Shown piece after piece: positions 1 to 6,974 of a stretch of DNA of 17,438 bases; the stretch's first letter is position 1; every line of letters starts with the position of its first letter. Position numbers and translations under genes: made by a program. A model generated the notes under the pieces. It had not been told where the DNA came from and ran no database searches. It worked only from the letters and a program-made list of their open reading frames with translations. The DNA lies in contig DNYO01000150.1 of NCBI GenBank assembly GCA_003506795.1, positions 1-17,438 on the forward strand, written 5' to 3'. Origin of the DNA: Deltaproteobacteria bacterium (lineage in GTDB: Bacteria; Desulfobacterota; Syntrophorhabdia; Syntrophorhabdales; Syntrophorhabdaceae).

Positions 1-1169
1 GCACCCATACAGATCGTCGTATGGAGGGCGGAAATCGGCGGAGCAACTGCCAGAGTATAACAGCCGATGTCGCCGAATACGAAGGCGCCCAGTTTCTTGA
101 GGGCATAGAAAAGCGGTCTGTGAGAGCAGCCGGCACAAAGGTTCGGCGGTCTTCTCGGAAGATCTTCCGGTTTTACCTTGATCTTGGGTGCCTTGTAGGC
201 CTTACCCTTTATGGCCTGCTCGACGATCTCGGGTGACAGTTCGTACATATTGGGAATGATGTCCTTGCCGTGAAAAACCTTGTAGCCCATCGCCCTGATC
301 TCTGTTTCAAAGAACGGGTCGAGTTCTTCGATGATCATGACCTTCTTCACCTGCTTGAAGAAATCGGCGATCATCTTTTTCGGAAGCGGCCAAACCATAC
401 CGAGCTTCAGGAAGGAATATTCAGGAAAGACTTCCTTTGCGTACATGTATGCGGCACCGCTGGCGATGATGCCTACGCTCTTGCTGTTTATCTCCATCTT
501 GTTCAGCTTGGTCTTGTCCGCAAATGCCTCAAGCTTCCTCATCCGTTCTTCGATGATTTTTCTTCTCGGCCGGACGTTGGCAGGAACCATGACATACTTT
601 GTTGCCTCTTTCGGGTCGAGGCCCATGGGCATTTTCGACTCGACTCTCTTGCCTGTCTGCACCAGTGAATCGGCGTGGGCAATTCTTGTTACCGTTCTCA
701 GGAGGACCGGGGTGTCGAACTTTTCACTGATGTCGAAGGAGGCTTTGGCGAATTCGTAGCATTCCTGTGCGTCGCCGGGTTCCAGCATCGGGACTTTTCC
801 GAAACGGGCCCAGTTCCGGCTGTCCTGCTCGTTCTGGGAACTATGGACGTTCGGGTCGTCGGCTACGACGATCATGAGACCACCCTTGATACCCGTGTAG
901 GCAAGGGTCATCAAGGCATCGGAAGCCACGTTCATACCGACGTGCTTCATGGATGCCATCGCTCTTGCACCGGCAATCGCGGCACCGCTCGCTACCTGAA
1001 CCGCCACCATTTCATTTGGTGACCATTCAGCGTAGATCTCCGGGTAATTGTCGGCAACGTCTTTGAGAATTTCACTACTTGGTGTTCCGGGATATGCAGC
1101 CGCGACTTTCACACCAGCTTCCCAGGCACCTCTTGCAATTGCTGCGTTTCCTTGCATTATTTCTTTCAT
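1..1169 (-). CDS. iorA: Indolepyruvate:ferredoxin oxidoreductase subunit alpha, N-terminal 389 residues (cut by window edge)
   Basis: Alpha subunit of the thiamine-diphosphate and iron-sulfur enzyme that oxidatively decarboxylates aryl pyruvates (indolepyruvate, phenylpyruvate) to the aryl-acetyl-CoA with reduction of ferredoxin, in the anaerobic cytoplasm. Translating the minus strand from the ATG at 1169 gives an open frame to the edge. Residues 26-34 (YPGTPSSEI), the conserved Glu region at about 53 (PNEM) and 60-70 (ASGAAIAGARA) are the pyrimidine-binding N-domain of the 2-oxoacid oxidoreductase family. CAGCSHR (345-351) and FGDIGCYTL (365-373) begin the TPP-binding domain. The family is near 600 residues, so about a third is missing, including the C-terminal ferredoxin domain. 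The start is supported by GGGGGT just upstream. iorB would be expected beyond the edge. It follows the M20 operon after 151 bases and probably has its own promoter. The family is very likely; substrate preference cannot be read from sequence. Confidence 0.93.
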   Translation of the reverse strand, partial: MKEIMQGNAAIARGAWEAGVKVAAAYPGTPSSEILKDVADNYPEIYAEWSPNEMVAVQVASGAAIAGARAMASMKHVGMNVASDALMTLAYTGIKGGLMIVVADDPNVHSSQNEQDSRNWARFGKVPMLEPGDAQECYEFAKASFDISEKFDTPVLLRTVTRIAHADSLVQTGKRVESKMPMGLDPKEATKYVMVPANVRPRRKIIEERMRKLEAFADKTKLNKMEINSKSVGIIASGAAYMYAKEVFPEYSFLKLGMVWPLPKKMIADFFKQVKKVMIIEELDPFFETEIRAMGYKVFHGKDIIPNMYELSPEIVEQAIKGKAYKAPKIKVKPEDLPRRPPNLCAGCSHRPLFYALKKLGAFVFGDIGCYTLAVAPPISALHTTICMG

Positions 1170-1320
1170 ACTACCCCCATAATGGCGTATCGCCTGGATT
1201 TTGAGTGATTAATTACTTCACCTCCTTCAAGATAACGATTTTTCTATATTTTTTTTAGACTTGTTAATAAATTCACGTATTATTTTCAACAGAATAACAA
1301 TTCTTTGTCAAGAAATATCG

Positions 1321-2634
1321 TTATGGAATCCGGTCGGATGCAAGGAAATCTACGATACCCTTACAACCCTCCAATCCTTCCTTTATATTCTCCAGCGATA
1401 TTCGTTCGTCTTTACCATGCATCCTCATATGCTCTTCTTTCGTGAGGATGACCGGGAAGAACCCGTATGACGGGATCCCCAGGTCTCTAAAGTACCTGAG
1501 GTCCGTCGCTCCCGTCGTTACGAAAGGAAGAACCGGGACGTCCTTTCTGAGCGATGCGACACAGCGTTCAATACCCTGAAAATAGATCGTGTTGTATCGT
1601 GAAGGTCCGGGCGTGGTTATCTTCTCCCCGATTCTTTCGATCTCTACGTCCTTCCCGGCAAGCTGCCGTATCTTCTTGAAAAATTGCTCATGCGTTTCGG
1701 AAGGCAAAAGTCTTGCATCGAAATACGCAGATGATTCCGCGGGTATGACGTTGACCTTTTCGCCGCCCTTCAGGATGGTCAGGGTCACCGTATTGCGAAG
1801 GATCGCATTGTAGATCTCATTGCCCTCGAAAAAATCTCTCCATTTCTTTACTTTGAGGGCCTCCTTCAGGGGAGGAAATTTTGCGCCGCCGATTCTTCTG
1901 CCTTTCAGGACGCCTCCCAGGTAGGCTGATGTAACGGGCATGCTCTTCAGGGGCCATGCCTGTGAGAGAATGCGCTGCGAAGCGGCGACAATTTTTTCGT
2001 TGGCGTTGTCGCCGTGCGGCATCGACCCATGTCCGCCCCTGCCCTTTGCCCTGATGATAAACTGGCTCAGCTTCTTTTCGGTAACCGACACCTGGGCGTG
2101 GACAAAGCCGTCCTCCTCGATCAGGCAACCTCCTTCGCTCAGCACGAACGATGCATCCCTGAGGTCCGGCACCTTATCGAGCATGTATTCAACCCCGTTG
2201 GCCCCGCCGACTTCTTCGTCGCAGGTGGCCAGAAAAATAATGTCCCTTCCGGGGGTGATCCCCCTGTGAGCCAGATCGAGGAAGGCAAGGAGTTGACATA
2301 TGACCTGAGATTTCATGTCGATGGCACCCCTGCCGTAGAGATATCCGTCCTTCACCTCCCCGCCAAAGGGATGGACCGTCCATTCATCTTCCCTTGCGGG
2401 CACGACATCGATGTGGCCAAGGAGGATGATCGGCTTGCCGCCACGTTTCCCCTTGATGCGTGATACAAGGTTTGCCCGCCCTGGTGCGGCTGCATACAAT
2501 TCGGCGGTCAGTCCTTCACTCTTAATGATATCCTCGAGAAACTGCGCCGCCTTCTCTTCATTACCCGGGGGGTTTGTTGTATCTATACGCAGGAAAGCGC
2601 GCAGCAGGTCAACCGCTTCATCAAAAGTCTTCAT
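1321..2634 (-). CDS. M20 family zinc metallopeptidase / deacylase (ArgE-DapE-carboxypeptidase G2-like)
   Basis: Co-catalytic two-metal hydrolase of 437 residues, normal length for M20 exopeptidases and aminoacylases, probably cytoplasmic because no signal peptide is visible. The metal site appears complete: H74 and D76 in GHIDVVP, bridging D106 in GAIDMKSQ, general base E140 and ligand E141 in CDEEVGG, E167 in LSEGG, and H406 in MRMHGKDE. The dimerisation-domain histidine is H202 in GRGGHGSMPHG. It is the last gene of the five-gene minus-strand operon, and its ATG lies inside the 3' end of the GGDEF gene (14-base overlap), which implies translational coupling. Known substrates of the family include N-acyl amino acids, succinyl-diaminopimelate and small peptides; nothing here singles one out, so no gene symbol is given. 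The family call is secure and the substrate unknown. Confidence 0.93.
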   Translation of the reverse strand: MKTFDEAVDLLRAFLRIDTTNPPGNEEKAAQFLEDIIKSEGLTAELYAAAPGRANLVSRIKGKRGGKPIILLGHIDVVPAREDEWTVHPFGGEVKDGYLYGRGAIDMKSQVICQLLAFLDLAHRGITPGRDIIFLATCDEEVGGANGVEYMLDKVPDLRDASFVLSEGGCLIEEDGFVHAQVSVTEKKLSQFIIRAKGRGGHGSMPHGDNANEKIVAASQRILSQAWPLKSMPVTSAYLGGVLKGRRIGGAKFPPLKEALKVKKWRDFFEGNEIYNAILRNTVTLTILKGGEKVNVIPAESSAYFDARLLPSETHEQFFKKIRQLAGKDVEIERIGEKITTPGPSRYNTIYFQGIERCVASLRKDVPVLPFVTTGATDLRYFRDLGIPSYGFFPVILTKEEHMRMHGKDERISLENIKEGLEGCKGIVDFLASDRIP

Positions 2635-3976
2635 AGTATGTCCTGTTCTTTCCGTCCTTTTTCGCGCGGTAGAGATTATCGTCCGCTTTTTTTATAAGGT
2701 CTTTTTCCTGGCGCCCCGGGGTATAGGCTACTACGCCGCCGCTCACAGTGGAATGGATAAGGTTGTTGTCAGATTCGATAACGGCTTTTTCCACCGCGAT
2801 CCTGAGACGCTCGGCGACCATGATGGCTTTATCGGCAGAAGTTTCCGGCAGGATAACAAGAAACTCCTCTCCCCCATACCTGCCCACTTTATCGATTGCC
2901 CGCAAATTCTCCTTTACGATCCGCGTTATTCCCTTCAACACCTGGTCTCCGGCGAGATGTCCGTACTGGTCGTTTACGGTCTTGAAATCGTCCACATCGA
3001 AGAGAATCACCGAAAAGGGGCTGCTATACCGCTTTGACCGCTCGATCTCCGCCGCCAGTTCCCCCACGATGCAGGCATGATTGTAAGCGCCGGTGAGGCC
3101 GTCGTGTCGCGAAAGGGTCCGGATCTCTTCGAAGAGGCTGATCTTTTCGAGAGTCAAGGCGATGTGGGAACAAAAACGGGAGAATATGGACCTTTCCTCA
3201 TCATAGAAAGATTCATGCCTGTAGAGAGCCGCGTACCCGTAAAAGCGGTTCGTCGTTCTGAGGTCCGAAACGGTCGACTCTATACCGGGAATGACGGCTG
3301 CGGTGTCCTTCCCGCCGGCAAGCACCGACATCATGCTGTGCTGAAGCTTCGGGTCTCGATCAGCCTCCGGCAGGATATGAATGTCGGCCTCCTGACCCGC
3401 CATGAGCATCGTCCCGAAGAACTCGAATTCGATGAAGCTCCTGAGGAGCGTGTAGGCATTCCTCAGAACGAAGACGGGATCCTCCGTCTCCCCTATCATG
3501 TGCTGAAGGTTCTTGAGAAACTCCAGCTCGAGGATGTTTATTTTTTCCCGCCGAAAGCGCTCTTCGACCTCTTCGGTCAGTTCCTGGGTCCTCAAGACCT
3601 CCATGTAATGGTCCATGCTGTTGTTAACGATATGGAAAAGCTCCTCGAAGCTCTTAAAGGGCTTGGTAAGCAAGGCGTATGCCCCGTTGCTCAAGGATTC
3701 CAGACGCTCTGTCTCGTCGGCATACCCTGTCATCATTATCACAGGTATGCGGCGATCGATCCTCTTTATTTCCTTGAGGATCTCTATACCCGAGATTCCG
3801 GGCAGAATTATGTCGCAAAGAACGGCATGCGGCCGCTTTTCCGACAGTTCCTTTTGCAGGTCGGGCATGCGCTGGTATACGAAGACCTTGAGGCCGAACT
3901 GCTGAAGGAACTCTTGCAAGACGGCCAGAAGGCTTTCCTCGTCATCTATTATGAACAAACGTTTTTCAGAAGACAT
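2621..3976 (-). CDS. Response regulator diguanylate cyclase: receiver - GAF-like - GGDEF
   Basis: A 451-residue cytoplasmic response regulator predicted to make cyclic di-GMP. The receiver (about 5-120) has acidic residues D11/D12, phospho-acceptor D55 (VLCDIILPG), T83 and K105 (TKPF), so it looks phosphorylatable. A helical linker (about 120-150) leads to a GAF-like sensor region (about 150-285). The GGDEF domain (about 290-451) carries HDGLTGAYN, FDVDDFKTVND and the active-site motif GGEEF at 368-372. An RxxD inhibitory site (R359-D362) sits exactly five residues before it, so the enzyme is probably active and product-inhibited. No EAL or HD-GYP partner is in the window. The ATG at 3976 has only a weak upstream purine run, and the gene lies 57 bases after the nfu gene in the same operon. 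The pairing with Hsp20 suggests stress-linked c-di-GMP output (inference). Confidence 0.95.
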   Translation of the reverse strand: MSSEKRLFIIDDEESLLAVLQEFLQQFGLKVFVYQRMPDLQKELSEKRPHAVLCDIILPGISGIEILKEIKRIDRRIPVIMMTGYADETERLESLSNGAYALLTKPFKSFEELFHIVNNSMDHYMEVLRTQELTEEVEERFRREKINILELEFLKNLQHMIGETEDPVFVLRNAYTLLRSFIEFEFFGTMLMAGQEADIHILPEADRDPKLQHSMMSVLAGGKDTAAVIPGIESTVSDLRTTNRFYGYAALYRHESFYDEERSIFSRFCSHIALTLEKISLFEEIRTLSRHDGLTGAYNHACIVGELAAEIERSKRYSSPFSVILFDVDDFKTVNDQYGHLAGDQVLKGITRIVKENLRAIDKVGRYGGEEFLVILPETSADKAIMVAERLRIAVEKAVIESDNNLIHSTVSGGVVAYTPGRQEKDLIKKADDNLYRAKKDGKNRTYYEDF

Positions 3977-4033
3977 TCTTGGCCGGGACCTTACAAGAAT
4001 CGCCCGCTCTCAACCGAATACCACCTGTCTGTT

Positions 4034-4252
4034 TCAAACGGAGACTACTTCCTTGACCTCGGGGATCTCCTGTTTGAGCTGTTTCTCCACACCCATCTTC
4101 AGTGTCATCATGCTCATCGGGCAGCTTCCGCACGCTCCCTGAAGCTTCACCTTCACAACGCCATCGACGACATCGATGAGCTGAATATCTCCCCCGTCCC
4201 TCTGCAGGAGCGGTCTGATCTTTTCAAGTACCTGCTGAACTCTTTCTTTCAT
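4034..4252 (-). CDS. NifU C-terminal domain (Nfu-type) iron-sulfur cluster protein
   Basis: A small stand-alone NifU C-terminal domain of 72 residues. This family assembles or carries a [4Fe-4S] cluster and delivers it to apoproteins. The signature is complete: helical N-terminus (MKERVQQVLEKIRPLLQRDGGDI), beta segment (VVKVKLQGAC) and the cluster-binding C41-G-S-C44 pair, followed by the conserved MTLKMGVEKQLKQ helix. The length is typical of the single-domain form. Its ATG overlaps the hsp20 stop in an ATGA junction (4 bases shared), so the two are translationally coupled. A chaperone next to a cluster carrier fits protection or repair of iron-sulfur proteins in an anaerobe exposed to stress (inference). 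Confidence 0.94.
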   Translation of the reverse strand: MKERVQQVLEKIRPLLQRDGGDIQLIDVVDGVVKVKLQGACGSCPMSMMTLKMGVEKQLKQEIPEVKEVVSV

Positions 4253-4752
4253 TTTTTCCTCCGTTGCTTCAGGGCCTGCCCGGCAGTCGGCACAGGTTCT
4301 GCTTGCCGAACGCTGACCTTGATCTCTTTCACCGCTATTTTGCGGGACTTCGGCACCGTAATAGTCAGCACACCTTCCTTGTATGTGGCGCCGGCCTTCT
4401 CACCGACAACCTCGGCTGGAAGCTGGACGCTCCTCATAAAAGACCCGTGTACTCTTTCGGCACGGTAGTAATCTTCTTCCTTGAATTCCTCGCTGCGCTT
4501 GCGTTCACCTTCCACAATCAATTTGTCTCCGAGTATCGTGATCGACACTTCCTTCGGATCTATTGCGGGTATGTCCATATTGACGACGATATCCTGTTCC
4601 CTTTCGAGGACATCCACCGCAGGAAGCCAGTCCGCCTCCCGAAGCGATGGGAAACCGGCCTCGCCGAAAAATTCCTCGAATACCCGGTCCATTTCTTCAC
4701 GCAAAGAAGGAAACTTCGTCTCCCACATGGATTTCCAAGGCGTCAAGGGCAT
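4249..4752 (-). CDS. hsp20: Hsp20 / alpha-crystallin small heat-shock protein
   Basis: ATP-independent holdase of the small heat-shock family, 167 residues from the chosen start. The N-terminus (WETKFPSLREEMDRVFEEFFGE) is the usual short helical arm. The alpha-crystallin domain runs from about 40 to 145 (PAVDVLEREQDIVVNMDIP ... KLIVEGERK) and ends in the hallmark A-x-x-x-x-G-V-L segment (ATYKEGVLTITVP). A basic tail (LKQRRKK) ends the protein. Two in-frame ATGs exist, at 4758 and 4752. The strong AGGAGGT abuts the first and lies 6 bases from the second, so the second is preferred. It is the second gene of the operon, 15 bases after the DUF4177-like gene and fused to nfu by an ATGA overlap. 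No CIRCE element was seen in the short gap. Confidence 0.95.
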   Translation of the reverse strand: MPLTPWKSMWETKFPSLREEMDRVFEEFFGEAGFPSLREADWLPAVDVLEREQDIVVNMDIPAIDPKEVSITILGDKLIVEGERKRSEEFKEEDYYRAERVHGSFMRSVQLPAEVVGEKAGATYKEGVLTITVPKSRKIAVKEIKVSVRQAEPVPTAGQALKQRRKK

Positions 4753-4758
4753 ACCCAT

Positions 4759-4765
4759 ACCTCCT
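4759..4765 (-). promoter_or_regulatory. Ribosome binding site deciding the hsp20 start
   Basis: AGGAGGT on the minus strand, a near-perfect anti-16S match. It directly touches the ATG at 4758 but is 6 bases from the ATG at 4752, the usual distance, so it points to the shorter protein. It lies between the upstream gene's stop codon (TAA at 4768-4770) and hsp20. Confidence 0.7.
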
Positions 4766-4767
4766 GT

Positions 4768-5040
4768 TTATGCTTCTTGCGGGACCGGGACGGGTCTCTT
4801 CCAGAAACTGACGATGCCCGACTGATGGAAAACAAGCTGAACAAGTTCCCACCCCGATGTGCCCATTTCATTCAACAATGCAGAAAGGTTATCGAGCTGT
4901 TCAGCCCCCACTTCATGAACTTCACACTCACCGTCGGGCCTGCAGGCATAAATGAGATTGTTCTCTTTCTCGATATCAACCCCTCTCCTCTTCAGCTCCT
5001 CCAAAGAGTAAATTCTGACGGTATGTTCGAATTTCTTCAT
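4768..5040 (-). CDS. DUF4177-like small protein
   Basis: A 90-residue protein of unknown function. Residues about 55-83 (LNEMGTSGWELVQLVFHQSG followed by IVSFWKRP) match the pattern of DUF4177 proteins: a helix ending in GWELV, then a beta strand and an aromatic-K-R-P ending. The N-terminal half (FEHTVRIYSLEELKRRGVDIEKENN) is less typical, and a CRPDGECEVHEV segment in the middle adds two cysteines. No signal peptide or membrane segment is visible. It is the first gene of the operon with hsp20 15 bases downstream, so it is probably co-expressed under the same conditions. The start at 5040 has AAAGGGG upstream. The domain assignment is by eye and moderately sure; no biochemical role is assigned. 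Confidence 0.85.
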   Translation of the reverse strand: MKKFEHTVRIYSLEELKRRGVDIEKENNLIYACRPDGECEVHEVGAEQLDNLSALLNEMGTSGWELVQLVFHQSGIVSFWKRPVPVPQEA

Positions 5041-5067
5041 GGTCGACCCCTTTGCCGCGATTCTTTA

Positions 5068-5076
5068 TGCTATAAT
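5068..5076 (+). promoter_or_regulatory. Extended -10 promoter for the radical SAM gene
   Basis: TGC followed by a perfect TATAAT (5071-5076) is an extended -10 element. No good -35 hexamer is present at 16-18 bases, which is tolerable for extended -10 promoters. A start near 5083 would leave about 26 bases of leader before the ATG at 5109, including AAAGGG as a ribosome site. Confidence 0.5.
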
Positions 5077-5103
5077 GATAACCCATTGTGTTATATTTTT
5101 AAA
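5075..5103 (-). promoter_or_regulatory. Candidate sigma-70 promoter for the DUF4177-hsp20-nfu-GGDEF-M20 operon
   Basis: On the minus strand, TTTAAA (5103-5098) and TATCAT (5080-5075) are separated by 17 bases, matching 4/6 and 5/6 of the consensus. Transcription would start near 5068, giving a leader of roughly 28 bases before the ATG at 5040. Its -10 element overlaps the -10 of the opposing plus-strand promoter. Assigned by eye only. Confidence 0.4.
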
Positions 5104-5108
5104 GGGTC

Positions 5109-6020
5109 ATGACCGATTTCCCCGCCTACAGGAGATTATATTCCCGCGGCCTGCTTGAAGACAGGCTTGAGGCAATCCTCTCCCTGTCGGCTCCATGCAT
5201 CCTCTGCCCAAGAAGATGCATGGCCGACAGAATGGGTGGTGACCGCGGATACTGCAACGCCCCCTACGACCTCTACGTTTCGTCCGCTTCGCCGCATTTC
5301 GGCGAGGAAGAACCCCTGGTGGGAACCGGGGGTTCGGGGACAATCTTTATGACACACTGTAATTTGAGGTGTGCCTTCTGTCAGAATTTTGAGATCAGCA
5401 TCCGCGGAGAAGGCATCAGTTGTTCGGCGGCGGCCCTTGCCGATGTCATGCTGGATCTACAGGGGAAAGGTTGCCACAATATCAATTTTGTCACTCCAAC
5501 CCACTATATACACCAGATCGTCAAGGCTCTTCCCCTTGCGATAGAGAAGGGCCTCACTGTTCCCCTGGTATACAATACCGGCGGTTACGATTCACAGGAT
5601 GTGATAGGACTCCTCGAGGGAATTTTCGATATCTACATGCCCGACATCAAATTCATGAATCCGGCACTCGCCTCACGGTATTGCCGGGCCGAGGATTATC
5701 CCGTCGTCGTGTCGCCCGTGGTCAAGGAAATGTACAGGCAGGTCGGAGACCTCGTTACGGACGAAAACGGGATCGCACGACGGGGGCTCCTGATACGGCA
5801 TCTCGTAATGCCTGGTGCTGCCGGAGACACCCGGGCCGTGCTTGATTTCATAGCCTCCGAAATATCCCGCGATTCATACGTCAACATCATGTCCCAGTAT
5901 TACCCCTGTCACCGCGCTGATGACCTTCCTGAGATTTCCCGGAGAATAACCGGTCGGGAGTACGAAGAGGCTCTCGCCTATGCCCGGTCCATCGGTCTCA
6001 CTCGGGCTTCCCGTCACTGA
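5109..6020 (+). CDS. PflX-like radical SAM protein (COG1313 type)
   Basis: A 303-residue radical S-adenosylmethionine enzyme of the pyruvate formate-lyase-activase-related PflX group, whose physiological substrate is not established. The SAM [4Fe-4S] motif is C84-N-L-R-C88-A-F-C91, preceded by the glycine-rich GGSGTIF strand (74-80). An additional N-terminal cysteine set, C30, C33, C37 and C49 (CILCPRRC...GYC), is typical of this group and could hold another metal centre. NTGGYD (about 156-161), YMPDIKFM and RHLVMPG further along are conserved barrel segments. Length is normal for the family. The 3' end overlaps the convergent lipoprotein gene by 23 bases. No glycyl-radical enzyme is in the window, so a pyruvate formate-lyase activase role is unlikely from context. 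Confidence 0.93.
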   Translation: MTDFPAYRRLYSRGLLEDRLEAILSLSAPCILCPRRCMADRMGGDRGYCNAPYDLYVSSASPHFGEEEPLVGTGGSGTIFMTHCNLRCAFCQNFEISIRGEGISCSAAALADVMLDLQGKGCHNINFVTPTHYIHQIVKALPLAIEKGLTVPLVYNTGGYDSQDVIGLLEGIFDIYMPDIKFMNPALASRYCRAEDYPVVVSPVVKEMYRQVGDLVTDENGIARRGLLIRHLVMPGAAGDTRAVLDFIASEISRDSYVNIMSQYYPCHRADDLPEISRRITGREYEEALAYARSIGLTRASRH

Positions 6021-6291
6021 TCCTTTTGCTCAGAGTACTATCAGCCCGGATGATCTCCTGCGGGTCTTTTCCGGCAATCTCCCACGAGTAGGCCCCTTTT
6101 CCATCTCTCCTGAGCTTTATTTTGATGTCCCCCCTGAGGCTCTTTCTGATCTCCTCAAGCTCCTTCCCGTGTCGTACATCCGATACGGCTCCTGTCTTCA
6201 CGGGCTCCTTGATCGCCGCCTCCCGGCCGCATCCTGAAAACGTGGCTACGAGGAGGACTGAGACCGACAATGTTTTTCCGATACCACCCAT
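5998..6291 (-). CDS. Small predicted lipoprotein
   Basis: A 97-residue protein with a lipoprotein signal: MGGIGK, a hydrophobic stretch (TLSVSVLLVATF, about 7-18) and a lipobox ending S-G-C21. Processing would give a mature protein of about 77 residues tethered by C21. The mature part is charged (KELEEIRKSLRGDIKIKLRRDGKGAYSWEIAGKDPQEI) with no domain I recognise; the alternating strand pattern suggests a small beta-rich fold. The frame is open for 70 more codons upstream, but TGGAGGT (6304-6298) lies 6 bases before the ATG at 6291 and the signal peptide begins there, so the short form is chosen. Its 3' end overlaps the convergent radical SAM gene by 23 bases. Function unknown. Confidence 0.75.
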   Translation of the reverse strand: MGGIGKTLSVSVLLVATFSGCGREAAIKEPVKTGAVSDVRHGKELEEIRKSLRGDIKIKLRRDGKGAYSWEIAGKDPQEIIRADSTLSKRISDGKPE

Positions 6292-6297
6292 ATTTTT

Positions 6298-6304
6298 ACC
6301 TCCA
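6298..6304 (-). promoter_or_regulatory. Ribosome binding site deciding the lipoprotein start
   Basis: TGGAGGT on the minus strand, 6 bases before the ATG at 6291. It supports the start immediately before the signal peptide over the ATG at 6501 in the same frame. Confidence 0.65.
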
Positions 6305-6418
6305 TTCCCCAAAACATATCTGTCTGAACAACGCATCCGCTTTTCTCTTTCAGGACTGATATTACTTTTCACGCGAACGAATTGTCCCCCCTGACGGTCC
6401 AAAAAGAACTTTACCGTT

Positions 6419-6447
6419 TTGAAACCCCGTTTCCTGGTGTATATTCT
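6419..6447 (+). promoter_or_regulatory. Candidate promoter for the release-factor-like gene
   Basis: TTGAAA (6419-6424) and TATTCT (6442-6447) are separated by 17 bases. A start near 6454 would leave only about 10 bases before the ATG at 6464, cutting into the GGAGAGG ribosome site (6451-6457). Either the leader is extremely short or the true promoter is further upstream. Confidence 0.35.
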
Positions 6448-6463
6448 ATCGGAGAGGTTAACT

Positions 6464-6910
6464 ATGGCGCTGCCAACAAAATTTTCGGTGAGTCCCGACA
6501 AGGAAAAGGTCCTTCAGGAGAGGATGGAGCAGCTCGGAATCGACGAGAAGGACATTATCGAACGATTCATACGCTCTTCGGGACATGGGGGGCAGAATGT
6601 CAACAAGGTTGCCACCTGCGTGTACCTCAAGCACATCCCCACGGGAGTCGAGGTCAAATGCCAGCAGGAACGGTCTCAGGCCATGAACAGGTTCCTGGCC
6701 AGGCGTATTCTGGCGGACAAGATCGAGAACATCGCCCTCGGACGGGAAAGCAAACAGCAGCAGACGAGAGAGAAGATACGGCGCCAGAAAAGAAGGCGTT
6801 CCCGGAGGGCAAAAGAAAAGACTCTGCACATCAAACACCTCACAGGAGAAAAGAAAAGATCCCGGTCGTTTCGGCCCGGTCCTTCCGACTATCCCGGTGA
6901 AGACTCCTAA
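6464..6910 (+). CDS. Peptide chain release factor-like protein (stand-alone GGQ domain)
   Basis: A 148-residue protein holding only the peptidyl-tRNA-hydrolysing domain of class I release factors. The catalytic G42-G43-Q44 lies in SSGHGGQNVNKVATCVYLKHIPTG, followed by the conserved VKCQQERSQAMNRFLARRIL segment. The codon-recognition domains of RF1/RF2 are absent. The C-terminus (about 100-135) is a very basic helix (KQQQTREKIRRQKRRRSRRAKEK), as in stand-alone GGQ proteins such as ArfB and C12orf65-like factors, where a basic tail enters the empty mRNA channel of stalled ribosomes. A ribosome-rescue role follows from the family but is inferred here. The ATG at 6464 is chosen because GGAGAGG lies 6 bases upstream; an in-frame ATG at 6419 lacks such a site. 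It is divergent from the lipoprotein gene. Confidence 0.9.
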   Translation: MALPTKFSVSPDKEKVLQERMEQLGIDEKDIIERFIRSSGHGGQNVNKVATCVYLKHIPTGVEVKCQQERSQAMNRFLARRILADKIENIALGRESKQQQTREKIRRQKRRRSRRAKEKTLHIKHLTGEKKRSRSFRPGPSDYPGEDS

Positions 6911-6938
6911 ATGGTGATCCCTTCGGCCTGAGTTAAAG

Positions 6939-6961
6939 TTTATCGACACCCTGCCGATAAA
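6939..6961. repeat. Perfect 7-bp inverted repeat before the cyclase gene
   Basis: TTTATCG (6939-6945) and CGATAAA (6955-6961) are perfect complements around a 9-base spacer, 13 bases before the cyclase ATG. The A/T-rich arms make it a poor terminator and a better candidate operator, or an mRNA hairpin over a start that has no visible ribosome site. Confidence 0.45.
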
Positions 6962-6974
6962 TACACCGACCGCC

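Noticed and set aside
3077..4468. Plus-strand frame of 463 codons
   Set aside because: Runs opposite the GGDEF, nfu and hsp20 genes, whose family motifs are all intact on the minus strand; it is an antisense shadow.
4264..5112. Plus-strand frame of 282 codons
   Set aside because: Opposite hsp20 and the DUF4177-like gene, both clearly real; no domain is visible in it.
6292..6501. N-terminal extension of the lipoprotein gene
   Set aside because: It would put 70 non-signal residues before a clean signal peptide that has its own ribosome site, and it overlaps the divergent promoter region.
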